Positions 34,439 to 44,500 of a DNA stretch of 64,000 nucleotides are shown here, piece after piece (within the stretch, counting starts at the first letter, position 1; each line of letters starts with the position of its first letter). A model generated the notes under the pieces. It saw nothing but the letters and a program-made list of their open reading frames with translations, did no database searches and was not told where the DNA came from. Both the position numbers and the translations under genes were made by a program. Source of the stretch: Saprospiraceae bacterium (GTDB lineage Bacteria > Bacteroidota > Bacteroidia > Chitinophagales > Saprospiraceae); NCBI GenBank assembly GCA_022842725.1, contig JALHOZ010000002.1, positions 62,001 to 126,000 of the forward strand, in the 5' to 3' direction.

Positions 34439-35209
34439 ATGCAAATAGTTTCATTAACCACGGACTTTGGCGTAAAAGACTATTACGTAGCTAAGTTAAA
34501 AGGTCAGCTTCTTCAGCAAAAGAGGGATTTACAGATTATAGATGTAAGTCACCATATAGCGCCTTATGATATTATAGAGGCGGCATTTTTTATCAAAAAT
34601 ATTTACCGGCAGTTTCCGAAAGGAAGTATCCATATCGTTGCGGTCAACAACGTCTACCGAAAAAAAAGTGAATATCTGGTTTTTGAGCGCGAAGAGCAGT
34701 TTTTTATCGGGCCCAACAATGGAGTTTTTTCTTTGCTTTTTGAAGAATTGTCAGCCAAAGATGTATTTCTCATCAATGATTTGCCGCCACAGACGCTTTT
34801 TTATGAAGAGCTGTATGCGAGAGCGACGGGTTATGTCAGTGCAGGTCTGCCCCTTGATGAAATCGGCAATCACCCCGAAGAATTTGTACAAAGATTGGAG
34901 CTCAAGCCGGTGATAACCCAAAGTCAGATACGGGCGACCATCATATATGTAGATCATTATGAAAATGTCATTGTCAATCTGAAAAAAGAAGAATTTGATA
35001 AAATTCGCAACGATCGTTCTTTTGAAATCTATTACAAACAACACGATCCCATCAATTATCTGAGCAGGCATTACGGAGATGTGGCAATCGGTGACCCTTT
35101 GGCGTTTTTTAACAGTTCGGGATACCTTGAAATTGCTATCAATATGGGAAAAGCCTGTTCGTCTTTTAATCTCCACCGAAACGAAAACATTCAGATCAAT
35201 TTTTATTAG
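34439..35209 (+). CDS. SAM hydroxide adenosyltransferase (DUF62) family protein
   Basis: 256 residues from the ATG at 34439; a TTG at 34418 would add seven residues. Family motifs of the DUF62/SAM hydrolase and fluorinase fold: SLTTDFGVKDYYVAKLKG at the N-terminus, then DVSHHIAPYDIIEAAFF, QFPKGSIHIVAVN, FIGPNNGVFSLLF and VDHYENVIVNLKKEEFD. These enzymes split S-adenosylmethionine with water to adenosine and methionine, or more rarely use halide. The absence of a halogenase insertion favours the hydrolase. It is the first of three plus-strand genes ending in aroB. Confidence 0.88.
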   Translation: MQIVSLTTDFGVKDYYVAKLKGQLLQQKRDLQIIDVSHHIAPYDIIEAAFFIKNIYRQFPKGSIHIVAVNNVYRKKSEYLVFEREEQFFIGPNNGVFSLLFEELSAKDVFLINDLPPQTLFYEELYARATGYVSAGLPLDEIGNHPEEFVQRLELKPVITQSQIRATIIYVDHYENVIVNLKKEEFDKIRNDRSFEIYYKQHDPINYLSRHYGDVAIGDPLAFFNSSGYLEIAINMGKACSSFNLHRNENIQINFY

Positions 35210-35221
35210 AGACGGATACAG

Positions 35222-35518
35222 ATGATAAAAAGAATTGTGCGCCTTTGTTTTAAAAATGAAAATACAGAAATATTTGAAGAAATATTTCACACAAGCAAAC
35301 ATCAGATCAGAACATTTTCCGGATGTAAACATTTAGAGTTGTGCAAAGACGTCAAAGATGATCGTGTATATTACACAGTGAGTATCTGGGATCATGAAGA
35401 CAGTCTGGAAGCATACAGGAAATCGCCTTTATTTGAGACCACCTGGGCAAAAACAAAAATATTATTTGACGAAAAGCCCATGGCTTTTTCATTAAAAACT
35501 TTAGAAACCTTAACCTGA
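35222..35518 (+). CDS. Antibiotic biosynthesis monooxygenase (ABM) fold protein
   Basis: 98 residues with the ferredoxin-like ABM fold: a strand MIKRIVRLCFKNE, a helix with FEEIFHTSKHQIRTFSGC, a strand CKHLELCKDV, VYYTVSIWDHEDSLEAYRKS with the family Trp, then helix LFETTWAKTKILF. Stand-alone ABM proteins are often called quinol monooxygenases, but many have no shown activity. It sits one base before the aroB start and 12 bases after the SAM hydrolase gene. Confidence 0.8.
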   Translation: MIKRIVRLCFKNENTEIFEEIFHTSKHQIRTFSGCKHLELCKDVKDDRVYYTVSIWDHEDSLEAYRKSPLFETTWAKTKILFDEKPMAFSLKTLETLT

Positions 35519-35519
35519 A

Positions 35520-36602
35520 ATGATATTAACGCAACCTGTAGTAAAAGCAGCCAAAAACCAAACCGAGCAACAAAAGATAATTTTTGAGGACTGGGAGTCA
35601 GTTCGTGATATAGTCAATGACCCAAAATACAGTCAGGTAGTCGTTTTTGTAGACAGCAATACGGAAAAATTATGTTTGTTTACCTTTTTTGAGCATATTG
35701 ACAGGCAAGTCAGGGTAATCAGTGTGCCTGCTGGAGAAGAACATAAAACGCTGGATACCTGTGCATATGTGTATGAACAAATGATCCGCAAAAACATAGA
35801 CAGAGAAAGTCTGGGAGTATTGATAGGCGGCGGTATGGTCGGTGATCTGGCAGGTTATTGTTGTGCCACGTATATGCGCGGTATTCCTTTTGTTTCGTTG
35901 CCAACCACACTTTTAAGTCAGGTGGATGCCTGTGTCGGCGGCAAATTAGGTGTGGATGTCAAAGGTTTAAAAAATGTGGTTGGTGTCTTTCAGGAACCGG
36001 AAAAAGTATTTGTTTTTCAATCTTTTTTGAAGACATTGCCGCAGGTGCAGGTAAGAAACGGATTTGCAGAAGTGATTAAACATTGGTTGATTGCAGATCA
36101 AAAATCATTTTATGAAGCGGGTAAAGAAGTTTTTTCTTATGATAAAAATCCTGAAAAATGGGTAGCTTCTTCTATCAGAACCAAGCTCGACATTACGACA
36201 AAAGATCCCAAAGAAACAGGTTTACGTAAAATATTAAATTTTGGTCACACGATAGGACATGCCATTGAAACTTCAGGATTGATTAAAGGAATACCGATTT
36301 TGCATGGTGAAGCTATTGCGGTTGGTATGATATGCGAGAGTTATATTTCATACAGGATGAATCTATTGACAGAAGGTGAAAATTTTGCGATCCGGCAATT
36401 CATCATTTCGGTGTTTGGACATAATCCAAAGTGGGTTTCAGAACCCGAACAACTTGTCGATCTGATGCACAAAGATAAAAAAAATCGGAACGGCAAGATC
36501 AGATTTTCATTGCTTGAAGGAATAGGGAATGCAGTATATAACTGGGAAGTACCTGAAGAAATCATCTACGAAAGTTTATATTTTTATAAACAGAAGTGGT
36601 AG
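35520..36602 (+). CDS. aroB: 3-dehydroquinate synthase
   Basis: 360 residues. Second step of the shikimate pathway, NAD- and zinc-dependent. NAD motif GVLIGGGMVGDLAGYCCATY; the family block GIPFVSLPTTLLSQVDACVG; zinc ligands in RNGFAEVIKHWLI (Glu), LNFGHTIGHAIE and LHGEAIAVGM (His). It ends the three-gene plus-strand cluster with the SAM hydrolase and the ABM protein. Downstream lies a repeat-rich gap rather than a clear terminator. Confidence 0.95.
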   Translation: MILTQPVVKAAKNQTEQQKIIFEDWESVRDIVNDPKYSQVVVFVDSNTEKLCLFTFFEHIDRQVRVISVPAGEEHKTLDTCAYVYEQMIRKNIDRESLGVLIGGGMVGDLAGYCCATYMRGIPFVSLPTTLLSQVDACVGGKLGVDVKGLKNVVGVFQEPEKVFVFQSFLKTLPQVQVRNGFAEVIKHWLIADQKSFYEAGKEVFSYDKNPEKWVASSIRTKLDITTKDPKETGLRKILNFGHTIGHAIETSGLIKGIPILHGEAIAVGMICESYISYRMNLLTEGENFAIRQFIISVFGHNPKWVSEPEQLVDLMHKDKKNRNGKIRFSLLEGIGNAVYNWEVPEEIIYESLYFYKQKW

Positions 36603-36694
36603 GAGGAGTAAGTTCGGAGGTTTTAGTTAGGAGGAGGTAGTTCGGAGCTCGTAGGGGTGAGCTCGGAGGTGTAAGTTTGGAGTATTTTGTAAGG
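36600..36694 (+). repeat. Degenerate GGAG / GTAGTTCGGAG repeats
   Basis: Directly after the aroB stop lies a G-rich stretch of imperfect direct repeats around AGTTCGGAG: GTAAGTTCGGAGG, GGTAGTTCGGAGCTCG, GTGAGCTCGGAGGTG and GTAAGTTTGGAG occur within about 80 bases. Base composition differs from the AT-rich surroundings. It codes for nothing I can support. It could be a degenerate dispersed repeat or the unit of a DNA uptake or structural motif. Confidence 0.6.
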
Positions 36695-36745
36695 AATTTC
36701 AAATAAAATTTGGAGTTTGTGCTGATCAAATGGTGAAAAAAAGAT

Positions 36746-36753
36746 TATCTTTG
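36746..36753 (+). promoter_or_regulatory. Candidate -7 box TATCTTTG for the GIN-domain gene
   Basis: TATCTTTG lies about 92 bases before the start at 36845. The leader in between is very AT-rich. No -33 element at the standard distance was clear. Confidence 0.4.
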
Positions 36754-36844
36754 TAAAGTCAATAGTTTTCCCGAAGAGTTTATGTTGTTTTTTATGGTTT
36801 TTTTCGTGAAAAACGAATAAAACAGGTTAAAAATTCATTTTTTT

Positions 36845-37582
36845 ATGTTTTTTAATAAAAAATGTATGATTAGTTTTTTAAAAATTCGGTGTAAAAACAT
36901 TTTTTTGGTTGTTATGACCGGGATTTTCTGTTATTCTGTACCATTGACTGGACAAGTCAAAGAGTTGGCGCCCTTTCAGCGGATAAAAACAGTAGGGGAC
37001 GTAAGTGTCGAAATCATTCAATCTGAAGAACATAAGGCAGAATATACCATCCTCAAAGGTTTTGAAAAGGATTTGGTGTTTGAAATGAAAGAAGATTTGC
37101 TGACAATCCGGGTGAAAGCGCCGGAAAAGTCAAAATATAACCGTTTGGTCACCAAAGCCAAAGTAAAACTTTACTGCAAAGAACTTCGGGAAATAAACAT
37201 CGGAAATTTGTCGAGTGTATCTAACCGCGATACTTTTTCGGCCAATTTTTTAAAGATCGGCGGCTCCAAAAGCTGCAATGGCCGGTTTACGCTCAGGTGT
37301 TTTGACCTCAGCGTGGAAGTATCCCAGACTTGTTTTATCAGTCTGACAGGAAAAACCCAAACTCTTCGCATCCGGGCCATCACACAAGCCACGGTGACTG
37401 CAGAATCCTTGTGGGCCAAAGAAGTGAATGTGGAAACTTCCGGCAGTTCAAAAGTTAATGTATATGCTGATAGTGCCCTTTCAGGGAAAGTATCTGAAGG
37501 AGCCGTTTTGACTTACAAAGGCAATCCTACGTATAAAAATATAGATAGTCAGCAGGGTGGAAAATTGGTAGAACCGAAATGA
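36845..37582 (+). CDS. Exported GIN-domain (DUF2807) protein
   Basis: 245 residues with an N-terminal export signal; the first ATG is followed by a long basic lead (FFNKKCMISFLKIRCKN) before IFLVVMTGIFCYS, so a start at a later ATG (36866) is possible. The mature part is a beta-helix of the putative auto-transporter adhesin head GIN type: FQRIKTVGDVSVEIIQSEE, ELREINIGNLSSVSN, SVEVSQTCFISLTGKTQTL and VNVETSGSSKVNVYADSA. The repeated short strands with S/T ladders are characteristic. These proteins are periplasmic or surface-bound; the function is unknown. It is a single-gene unit, convergent with rluF. Confidence 0.8.
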   Translation: MFFNKKCMISFLKIRCKNIFLVVMTGIFCYSVPLTGQVKELAPFQRIKTVGDVSVEIIQSEEHKAEYTILKGFEKDLVFEMKEDLLTIRVKAPEKSKYNRLVTKAKVKLYCKELREINIGNLSSVSNRDTFSANFLKIGGSKSCNGRFTLRCFDLSVEVSQTCFISLTGKTQTLRIRAITQATVTAESLWAKEVNVETSGSSKVNVYADSALSGKVSEGAVLTYKGNPTYKNIDSQQGGKLVEPK

Positions 37583-37639
37583 TACCACAAAATTAGGGTA
37601 CTGTGGTAATATGGTATTTAGGAGACAAACAGCTTAAAA

Positions 37640-37690
37640 GCTACGCCTAAAACCTCGCACCTAGGTATCTGGCACCTTGTTCCTCATACC
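37640..37690. repeat. Degenerate CACCT-type repeats between convergent genes
   Basis: The gap between the GIN gene and rluF contains words such as ACCTCGCACCTAGG, TGGCACCTTG and CATACCTCAC. They resemble a decayed short-unit array. No hairpin terminator with a T run was found in this convergent gap. Confidence 0.35.
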
Positions 37691-38404
37691 TCACTTATCT
37701 GAATCCTGAACCATCATATTCAAGGTTTTCATCTCTTCCTCTGTGAGGTAACGCCACGACCTGAAAGGCAAATCTCCGAGGGTAATGTGCATGATTCTGA
37801 CTCTGATAAGCTTGCGGACGTGATAACCGAGGTGGGCACACATCCTTCGGATCTGGCGGTTAAGTCCCTGGGTTAATATGATTTTAAAGGTATAGTCATC
37901 CAATCTTTCGACATAACAAGGTTTGGTTATGGTGTCCAATATGGGAACACCGGATCCCATTTTTTCGATAAATTCAGGAATGATGACTTTATTTACATGG
38001 ACAATATACTCTTTTTCGTGGTTGTTGCGCGACCTCAGGATTTTATTGACAATGTCTCCGTCATTGGTCAGTAGTAACAGTCCCTCCGACATTTTGTCCA
38101 AACGTCCGATCGGAAATATCCTTTCCGGAAAGTCCAGAAAATCAATGATGTTGTCGGGATCGCTCGTATCGGTGGTACAGGTCACTCCCACCGGTTTGTT
38201 GAGCGCTATATACACCCTCTTTTTGGTTGCAGGAGCGATCAGTTCACCGTCAAGTTTGACCACGTCTCCTACATTGACCCGATTTCCTTTCACTGCTGTT
38301 ACGCCGTTGATGGTGACTCGGGACTGTTCGATGTAGGTATCTGCCTGCCTTCGGGAACAAAAACCCGTTTCGGCGATATATTTATTGAGACTCTTGCTTT
38401 CCAA
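37691..38404 (-). CDS. rluF: 23S rRNA pseudouridine synthase, RluF type
   Basis: 237 residues: an N-terminal S4 RNA-binding domain (SLNKYIAETGFCSRRQAD, then VTINGVTAVKGNRVNVGD) and a RsuA/RluB/E/F catalytic domain with the aspartate in IFPIGRLDKMSEGLLLLT, followed by DIVNKILRSRNNHEKEYIV, which is the RluF form. The end has GLNRQIRRMCAHLGYHVRKL. RluF modifies U2604 of 23S rRNA. It appears to be monocistronic and convergent with the GIN gene. Confidence 0.92.
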   Translation of the reverse strand: MESKSLNKYIAETGFCSRRQADTYIEQSRVTINGVTAVKGNRVNVGDVVKLDGELIAPATKKRVYIALNKPVGVTCTTDTSDPDNIIDFLDFPERIFPIGRLDKMSEGLLLLTNDGDIVNKILRSRNNHEKEYIVHVNKVIIPEFIEKMGSGVPILDTITKPCYVERLDDYTFKIILTQGLNRQIRRMCAHLGYHVRKLIRVRIMHITLGDLPFRSWRYLTEEEMKTLNMMVQDSDK

Positions 38405-38512
38405 AGATATTTTTGGTTACTTATTTTAATAGATAATAGAAATAATGTTCTATTTAATGAATATAAATTAAAAATTTATTCTGGCAATCCAAGAGAACAT
38501 CCAAAATAAATA

Positions 38513-39256
38513 TTAACAGTTTAATCCTCCGCAAACACTTAAAACCTGACCGGTAACATATTGTCCCAGGTCGCTGCCCAGATAAAGGCATGCGTTGGCT
38601 ACGTCTTCACCGCTACCCAATTTTTTTAGGGGAATACTTTCGGCATAAGCCTTTTTTTGTTCTTCGGTCAATACATGGGTCATATCGGTTTCGATAAATC
38701 CGGGAGCAATGACATTACATCTGATGTTTCGTGAGCCTACTTCTTTGGCGATAGACTTAGAAAATCCGATGATACCTGCTTTGGAAGCTGCATAGTTGGC
38801 TTGCCCGGCATTGCCGAAAACGCCTACAACAGAACCCATATTGATAATAGATCCTGACCGGTTTTTCATCATTGGTTTCAGGGCGTGTTTGGTGAGGTTA
38901 AAGACTGACTTCAGGTTGACCTCGATGACCTGATCCCATTGTTCTTCACTCATCCTGAGCATTAGGGTATCTTTGGTAATACCTGCGTTGTTGACGAGTA
39001 CATCCAATTTGCCGAATTCGCTTACAATATCGTTGATGAGTTGTTCGGATTCGTCATATTTTGAAGCATTCGATCTGACGGCTTTGACTTTGATATGGTG
39101 CGTTTCGGACAATTCTGTTGCCAATGCCTCTGCTTTTTCAGCAGAAGACAGATACGTAAAAACGATATCTGCTCCATGTTGAGCAAATTTCCGAACGATG
39201 GACTCACCAATTCCTCTGGAACCACCTGTCACCAAAACAACTTTTCCTTGCAACAT
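38513..39256 (-). CDS. fabG: 3-oxoacyl-ACP reductase
   Basis: 247 residues from the ATG at 39256 (MLQGKVVLVTGGSRGIG); an upstream reading to 39301 adds a basic tail that is not part of the family. Short-chain dehydrogenase with the NADPH motif TGGSRGIGES, NAG at about 88-90 (VLVNNAGITKDTLML), the catalytic Ser in IINMGSVVGVFG and YAASKAGIIGFSK with Tyr and Lys. NVIAPGFIETDMT and GSGEDVANACLYLGSD are typical of FabG of fatty acid synthesis. A TATTTTTG box lies 13 bases upstream. Confidence 0.93.
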   Translation of the reverse strand: MLQGKVVLVTGGSRGIGESIVRKFAQHGADIVFTYLSSAEKAEALATELSETHHIKVKAVRSNASKYDESEQLINDIVSEFGKLDVLVNNAGITKDTLMLRMSEEQWDQVIEVNLKSVFNLTKHALKPMMKNRSGSIINMGSVVGVFGNAGQANYAASKAGIIGFSKSIAKEVGSRNIRCNVIAPGFIETDMTHVLTEEQKKAYAESIPLKKLGSGEDVANACLYLGSDLGQYVTGQVLSVCGGLNC

Positions 39257-39269
39257 CTTTTTTTTTGCG

Positions 39270-39277
39270 CAAAAATA
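39270..39277 (-). promoter_or_regulatory. Candidate -7 box TATTTTTG for fabG
   Basis: The minus strand reads TATTTTTG, 13 bases upstream of the ATG at 39256. This would give a very short leader and supports that start over the one at 39301. Confidence 0.4.
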
Positions 39278-39333
39278 ACGGAAAAATTGCTTTTTGGTCA
39301 AAAAACCCTGTCTAACTTAATAAAACCAGGGTA

Positions 39334-40956
39334 TTATTTTACCAATTCGGCCTTTTTACCTGATTCAACCCAAATAGAAGGATGATTAGCGTCGATGGTA
39401 TTCTGAATATTGTATTTGTCTTTAAATCCTACCAATTCTACTTTAATTCCTTTTTCAGGTCCTCCGATTTCACGAAATTCGCGTATGATATCCAGGACGT
39501 CGTGGGCGATGTATTCAGAATCGGTGGCATTAATGACTACGGTACTATTGGGAGGAAAATGTCCCAGAGTAAGTTTTATAGCTGCTTTATTTAAAAAAGA
39601 AACTTCTTGTGCCAGATTAAAATGGATGATATCTCCTGATTTATAGGTTTCTTTTTTAAGGAAATAAGCACGTTTCAAATTGCCTTTTAAAACAAAAAAC
39701 ACGCTGATGAGCATACCGATTCCGACACCTTTGAGCAAGTCGATACCTACTACCGCTACAACAGTAGCAATAAACGGGAGAAACTGATATAGACCCTGGC
39801 TGTAAAAATGTTTAAAATGTTTAGGGTTTGCCAATTTGTAGCCGATCAGGAGTAATATAGCTGCCAATGTAGCTAAAGGAATTTTATTAAGTATCGCAGG
39901 AATAGCGAGGACACAAAGAAGTAATAAAACGCCATGGATAATCGTTGAAAGTTTGGTTCTTGCACCTGAAGTAATATTGGCACTTGTTCTGACGACAACA
40001 GAAGTCATAGGCAATCCGCCGATCAGGCCACTCAAGGTGTTTCCCACACCCTGGGCAATTAATTCAGTGTTTGTGCTGGTATATCTTTTGAATTTGTCCA
40101 ATCGGTCTCCGGCCTCTATACAAAGTAAGGTTTCGATCGAAGCTACAGCGGTAATCGTCAGGGCTGTCACCCAAACAGGCAAGGTAAAGGCTTTGGAAAA
40201 ATCAGGTAACGTAATAAGCGTAGAAATTTCACTGATGTTGTTGAGCACCGGAAGTGAAACCAGGTGGGTAGCATCTATTGCAAGCGGAGAACCGGTTTGA
40301 ATAAATATTTCATTGGTTATAACACCTGATAAAACAGCCACCAGAGCACCGGGAAGAAGTTTTATTTTTTTGAGGGCAGGGACCTTATCCCAAACTAAAA
40401 GGATGGCGAGCGAAATCAAGGTAATAATTACGGCACCCCACTGTATATAGTCAAAAGAATTCATCAGGTTTTCAAAAGTTGTGGTATGGGTTTTTTCATC
40501 CTCAAAACTCATGGCCCCTTCAGTTTCTTTGTCATATCCGAGAGCGTGAGGAATTTGTTTGAGGAAAATGATAATTCCGATACCAACCAGCATTCCTTCA
40601 ATAACATTGTTGGGAAAATAATTGGAAATACTTCCTGCTTTGGCAATGCCCAGCAATAATTGCAAAATACCTGCTAAAACAACTGCCATCAGAAAAGTTT
40701 CAAATGAACCTAAGGTAGAAATGGAAGCAAGCACGATCGCTGACAATCCGGCAGCAGGACCTGAAACACTGACATTTGAATGACTCAGGAAACCTACGAC
40801 GATACCTCCGACAATCCCGGCGATAATCCCTGAAAAAAGTGGGGCGCCTGAAGCCAATGCTATACCGAGACAAAGGGGGAGAGCTACCAGAAATACCACC
40901 AATCCGGAGGCAAAATCTGTTTTAAAATATTTTGTGGTAATATTAGATGCTAACAT
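39334..40956 (-). CDS. SulP family anion transporter with STAS domain
   Basis: 540 residues with 10-12 membrane segments and a C-terminal STAS domain (about 430-530, with STVVINATDSEYIAHDVLDI). The signature of the family is present: FLVALPLCLGIALASGAPLF, NVSVSGPAAGLSAIV and TELIAQGVGNTLSGLIGGLP. SulP proteins take up sulfate, bicarbonate or other anions with Na+ or H+. No carbonic anhydrase or sulfate-assimilation gene is beside it, so the substrate is open. It is probably a single-gene transcript; a 133-base gap separates it from the small gene upstream. Confidence 0.92.
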   Translation of the reverse strand: MLASNITTKYFKTDFASGLVVFLVALPLCLGIALASGAPLFSGIIAGIVGGIVVGFLSHSNVSVSGPAAGLSAIVLASISTLGSFETFLMAVVLAGILQLLLGIAKAGSISNYFPNNVIEGMLVGIGIIIFLKQIPHALGYDKETEGAMSFEDEKTHTTTFENLMNSFDYIQWGAVIITLISLAILLVWDKVPALKKIKLLPGALVAVLSGVITNEIFIQTGSPLAIDATHLVSLPVLNNISEISTLITLPDFSKAFTLPVWVTALTITAVASIETLLCIEAGDRLDKFKRYTSTNTELIAQGVGNTLSGLIGGLPMTSVVVRTSANITSGARTKLSTIIHGVLLLLCVLAIPAILNKIPLATLAAILLLIGYKLANPKHFKHFYSQGLYQFLPFIATVVAVVGIDLLKGVGIGMLISVFFVLKGNLKRAYFLKKETYKSGDIIHFNLAQEVSFLNKAAIKLTLGHFPPNSTVVINATDSEYIAHDVLDIIREFREIGGPEKGIKVELVGFKDKYNIQNTIDANHPSIWVESGKKAELVK

Positions 40957-41089
40957 AAAATTTGTTTTTTTTGATATTAATAATCAAAAAATAAATGATA
41001 AGATTCTTATGAAGAATGCTGTTTCCAATGTAGGTAAACAGATTATTCAAAATTTTACAAAAATGATGATTTTGTAAAAAGATAAAATA

Positions 41090-41389
41090 TTATGAAAGCA
41101 CTTCAGGCGGGATGTCGCAGGACTTGAGATAGAGGGTATCTTTCAGCAATTTACATGTATGCATAACAGATTTTACCCTACTGTTGATATGGCTGAAATC
41201 GTTTTTTAACGTTATATTTTCTTCTAAAGATGCAGCTTTATGCAATTCTTCCAACAAATTATTGGAAACCGGTCTTTCTTCCTCTTCCAAAGCAACAATT
41301 ACCTTGTTCCGGGTGGACAATGTAAAGGTAGCAATGACCGTAAAAGTCATCAGCGAAAAGATCCAGAAATATATAAATACTTTAAACAT
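41090..41389 (-). CDS. Small single-pass membrane protein of unknown function
   Basis: 99 residues from the ATG at 41389 (a TTG two codons earlier is possible). One membrane helix near the N-terminus (FKVFIYFWIFSLMTFTVIATF) is followed by a mainly helical soluble part with two cysteines (HTCKLLKD and KSCDIPPE). The cysteines may form a disulfide if the C-terminus is periplasmic. I do not recognise the family. It is divergent from the helicase-nuclease gene and precedes sulP on the same strand. Confidence 0.6.
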   Translation of the reverse strand: MFKVFIYFWIFSLMTFTVIATFTLSTRNKVIVALEEEERPVSNNLLEELHKAASLEENITLKNDFSHINSRVKSVMHTCKLLKDTLYLKSCDIPPEVLS

Positions 41390-41427
41390 ATTCAATAAAA
41401 CTAAACATCAAATACCAACTTATTGTT

Positions 41428-41435
41428 TACCTTTG
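41428..41435 (+). promoter_or_regulatory. Candidate -7 box TACCTTTG for the helicase-nuclease gene
   Basis: TACCTTTG lies about 78 bases before the ATG at 41513, with a TTATTG word shortly upstream that is too close for a standard -33 element. Confidence 0.45.
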
Positions 41436-41512
41436 GCTGTATGATTAGCCGGTATTTCCGCTTTAAAGGCGAAATGTAACCAGTTTTCAAAAATTTAATA
41501 ACCCTTCTACTT

Positions 41513-44500
41513 ATGATGACCAAACCTGATCAAAAACTGCAAATCAAATATGATACAGCATTTGACATGCTTAATCAAGCCCAAAAAAAGGCGGTAACAC
41601 AAATTGAAGGACCTGTCATGACAATTGCCGGTCCCGGGACAGGAAAAACCCAATTGTTAGCGATGAGGGTAGGATACATTCTCAAAAATACCGATGTGTA
41701 TCCCCACAATATTTTATGTTTGACCTACACAGATGCTGCTTCTGTTGAGATGCGAAACCGTTTGCTTGAATTTATCGGACCGGACGCTTACCAGGTGAAT
41801 ATATTTACGTTTCACGGATTTTGTAATCAGGTCATTCAGGAAAACATGGGTGATTTTGGTGATTACAGAGATTTGCAGCAGATCACTGATTTGGAAGAGA
41901 TTGAGTTGTTGCGAAAGCTGATTGATGGTTTTTCGGTTGACCATCCTTTAAAAAGATTTAAGGCGGATGTATATTTTGAAGTTCCAAAATTAAAAAACCT
42001 TTTCGGGTTGATGAAACAGGAAGGTTGGACCTACGAGACCATCAAAAATGCTTATGACAGTTTTGCGGCTTCTATTTCCGATCCGGACAATCCACATCCG
42101 GATTATGTATATCAAAGGAAAACGAAAGTTAAAGACACAACTTTTCTGGCAGGAGACCTGAAGGCCATCAAGATTGAGGATGATTTGAAAAAATACAAAG
42201 TTATAGTCGATGCTGCTGCCGAATTTGAAAATTTTCAATCCCTGATGAAAAGCAGCGAACGATATGATTATCACGACATGATATTGTGGGTAATCCGGCG
42301 GTTTATGGAAAAAGATGTTTTGCTGGGTAGATATCAGGAAAAATATCAATACATCTTGGTAGATGAATATCAGGATACCAACGGAGCTCAAAACCAATTG
42401 CTGTTTTTATTGGCTTCTTATTGGGAAAAACCCAATGTTTTTATAGTCGGGGACGATGACCAGAGCATTTTCCGTTTTCAGGGGGCCAATATGAGCAGTA
42501 TTGAAGATTTTGTACGTCAGTTTGAGCCTAATATTGTTGTTTTGGAAGAAAATTACCGGTCAACGCAGACCATTTTAGATTTATCCAAATCACTGATTCA
42601 GCACAATCAAAAAAGACTGATCAATCAATTTGAAGGGCTGACCAAAAATCTTATAGCCAGTCATCCGGACAAAAAAGAATTATTTGTCGAACCCGAAATC
42701 TTAAAGTTCGAAAATTATACCCAGGAGGAGATTGGTATCATTCAAAAAATCAAAGAACTGGCTGCTTCCGGCGTTCCTTACAACAAAATGGCTGTTTTGT
42801 ATCCAATGCACAAAATCGCCGAAAATATTATAGAATATTGTCAGAAAGAAAAAATTCCTGTTCAGGTCAAAAGATCAGTTAATGTGCTGACGCAACCTCT
42901 GATTTTAAAATTATTGACCCTGCTTCAATATGTATATGAAGAAAGTAAAGAGACCCATTCCGGTGAATTTTTGATTTTTCAGATACTACATTTTGATTTT
43001 TTTGGCCTTCATCCGAAAGATATCGGAAAGATCGCCCTGTATTGCCGCAGTGGCAGTCCTATGAGTATTGAAGATGATGAAATCGTATTGGATTATCCTA
43101 AATGGCGTGAAGTAATCACCAATCCGAAAATCCTGCAGGAAGCCGGTGTAGAACATATCAATGAAGTGCTTGAAAAAGCGGCTTTGCTGGAATCGTGGAT
43201 CAGTGATTATTTTAATGTGACCATTCAATTGCTTATTCAGAAAGTAATCACTGAAAGCGGCATTTTACACAGAATTCTGACAGGGGCAGATTCGGGGTTC
43301 AACATGCAGTTGTTGAACAGTTTTTTTGACCTTGTCAAAGAAGAATGTGCGAGAACAGAAAGATTTGGTGTCAGGGAAATGCTCGAAATGGTTAAAAAAA
43401 TGGAACAAAACCGTTTGAGACTCAATGTTAATAAAATAGTGACAGAAGAAGATGGCGTACAGTTTATGTCGACGCATGGTGCCAAGGGATTGGAATTTGA
43501 CTATGTATTTATCATCCGAAATAATCAGACATCGTGGGAAAAAAAGCGGGGAGGCAATCAAAATTACGCTTTTCCGCCAAACCTGATTTCTGATTCAAAA
43601 ATTGTGGAACTCGAAGATTTACGAAGGTTGTTTTATGTTGCACTGACCAGAGCAAAAATAAAACTGTTTATGAGTTACGCTGTGAGAGATGATAAAAATA
43701 AGGATGAAGTTCCGACTCAGTTTTTGTCCGAAATATTTAACGATCTGCCGGAAAAGTCATTGTTGAAAGTCCAGGAAGATGAAATACTGAAATACAAAGG
43801 GATATTGATGTTGTATAATCCGGAGATCAAAAATCTGATATCAACATCTGATTTGAACCGGATACTTGAAAACTTCAGCATTAGTGCGACCAGTCTCAAT
43901 AAATATCTGGAATGTCCGGTTACTTTTTATTATGAAAAAATATTGCGTATCCCGATGGGCAGAAATGCCACCATGGGATATGGAAATGCCATTCATTATG
44001 CTCTGGAAATGTTTTTCAGAGACATTGAATTGGCGAGTCCGCGGTCTTTGGGATCTGTTTCAAAACTATTGGCATTTTTTGAAAAGGGAATGAAAAAATA
44101 TCATTCGCACTTTACAAAAACGGAAATGGAAAGGTATAGTTATCACGGCAAAGAAGTGCTGACGAGCTATTATGCGACCTATTCCAAACATTGGCTGGAG
44201 CCCAAAAAATATGAAATTGAATATTCAATAAAAAATGTCGAACATTCAGGAGTGCCTATTTCAGGAAAGTTAGATAAAATCAGTTTTTATGATGGAAAAC
44301 TATTGGTTACAGATTACAAAACAGGAAGTTTTAAAAAAGAAAAACTGAAGGCCTATGATCAGGAGAAGGATGGAAAAGTGGGCGATTACTGGAGACAATT
44401 GGTTTTTTACAGCCTTTTAATGGATGCCGACAAAAGAAACAACTGGCGTCTTGAAGAAGCATATATGGACTTTGTTGAAAAAAATAAAGCCGGAGAATAT

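Noticed and set aside
34751-35332. Minus-strand frame of 193 residues across the SAM hydrolase and ABM genes
   Set aside because: Antisense shadow spanning two recognised genes, with no motif.
41990-42397. Minus-strand frame of 135 residues inside the helicase gene
   Set aside because: Antisense shadow of the helicase frame; composition rich in F, I and Q as expected from the reverse strand.
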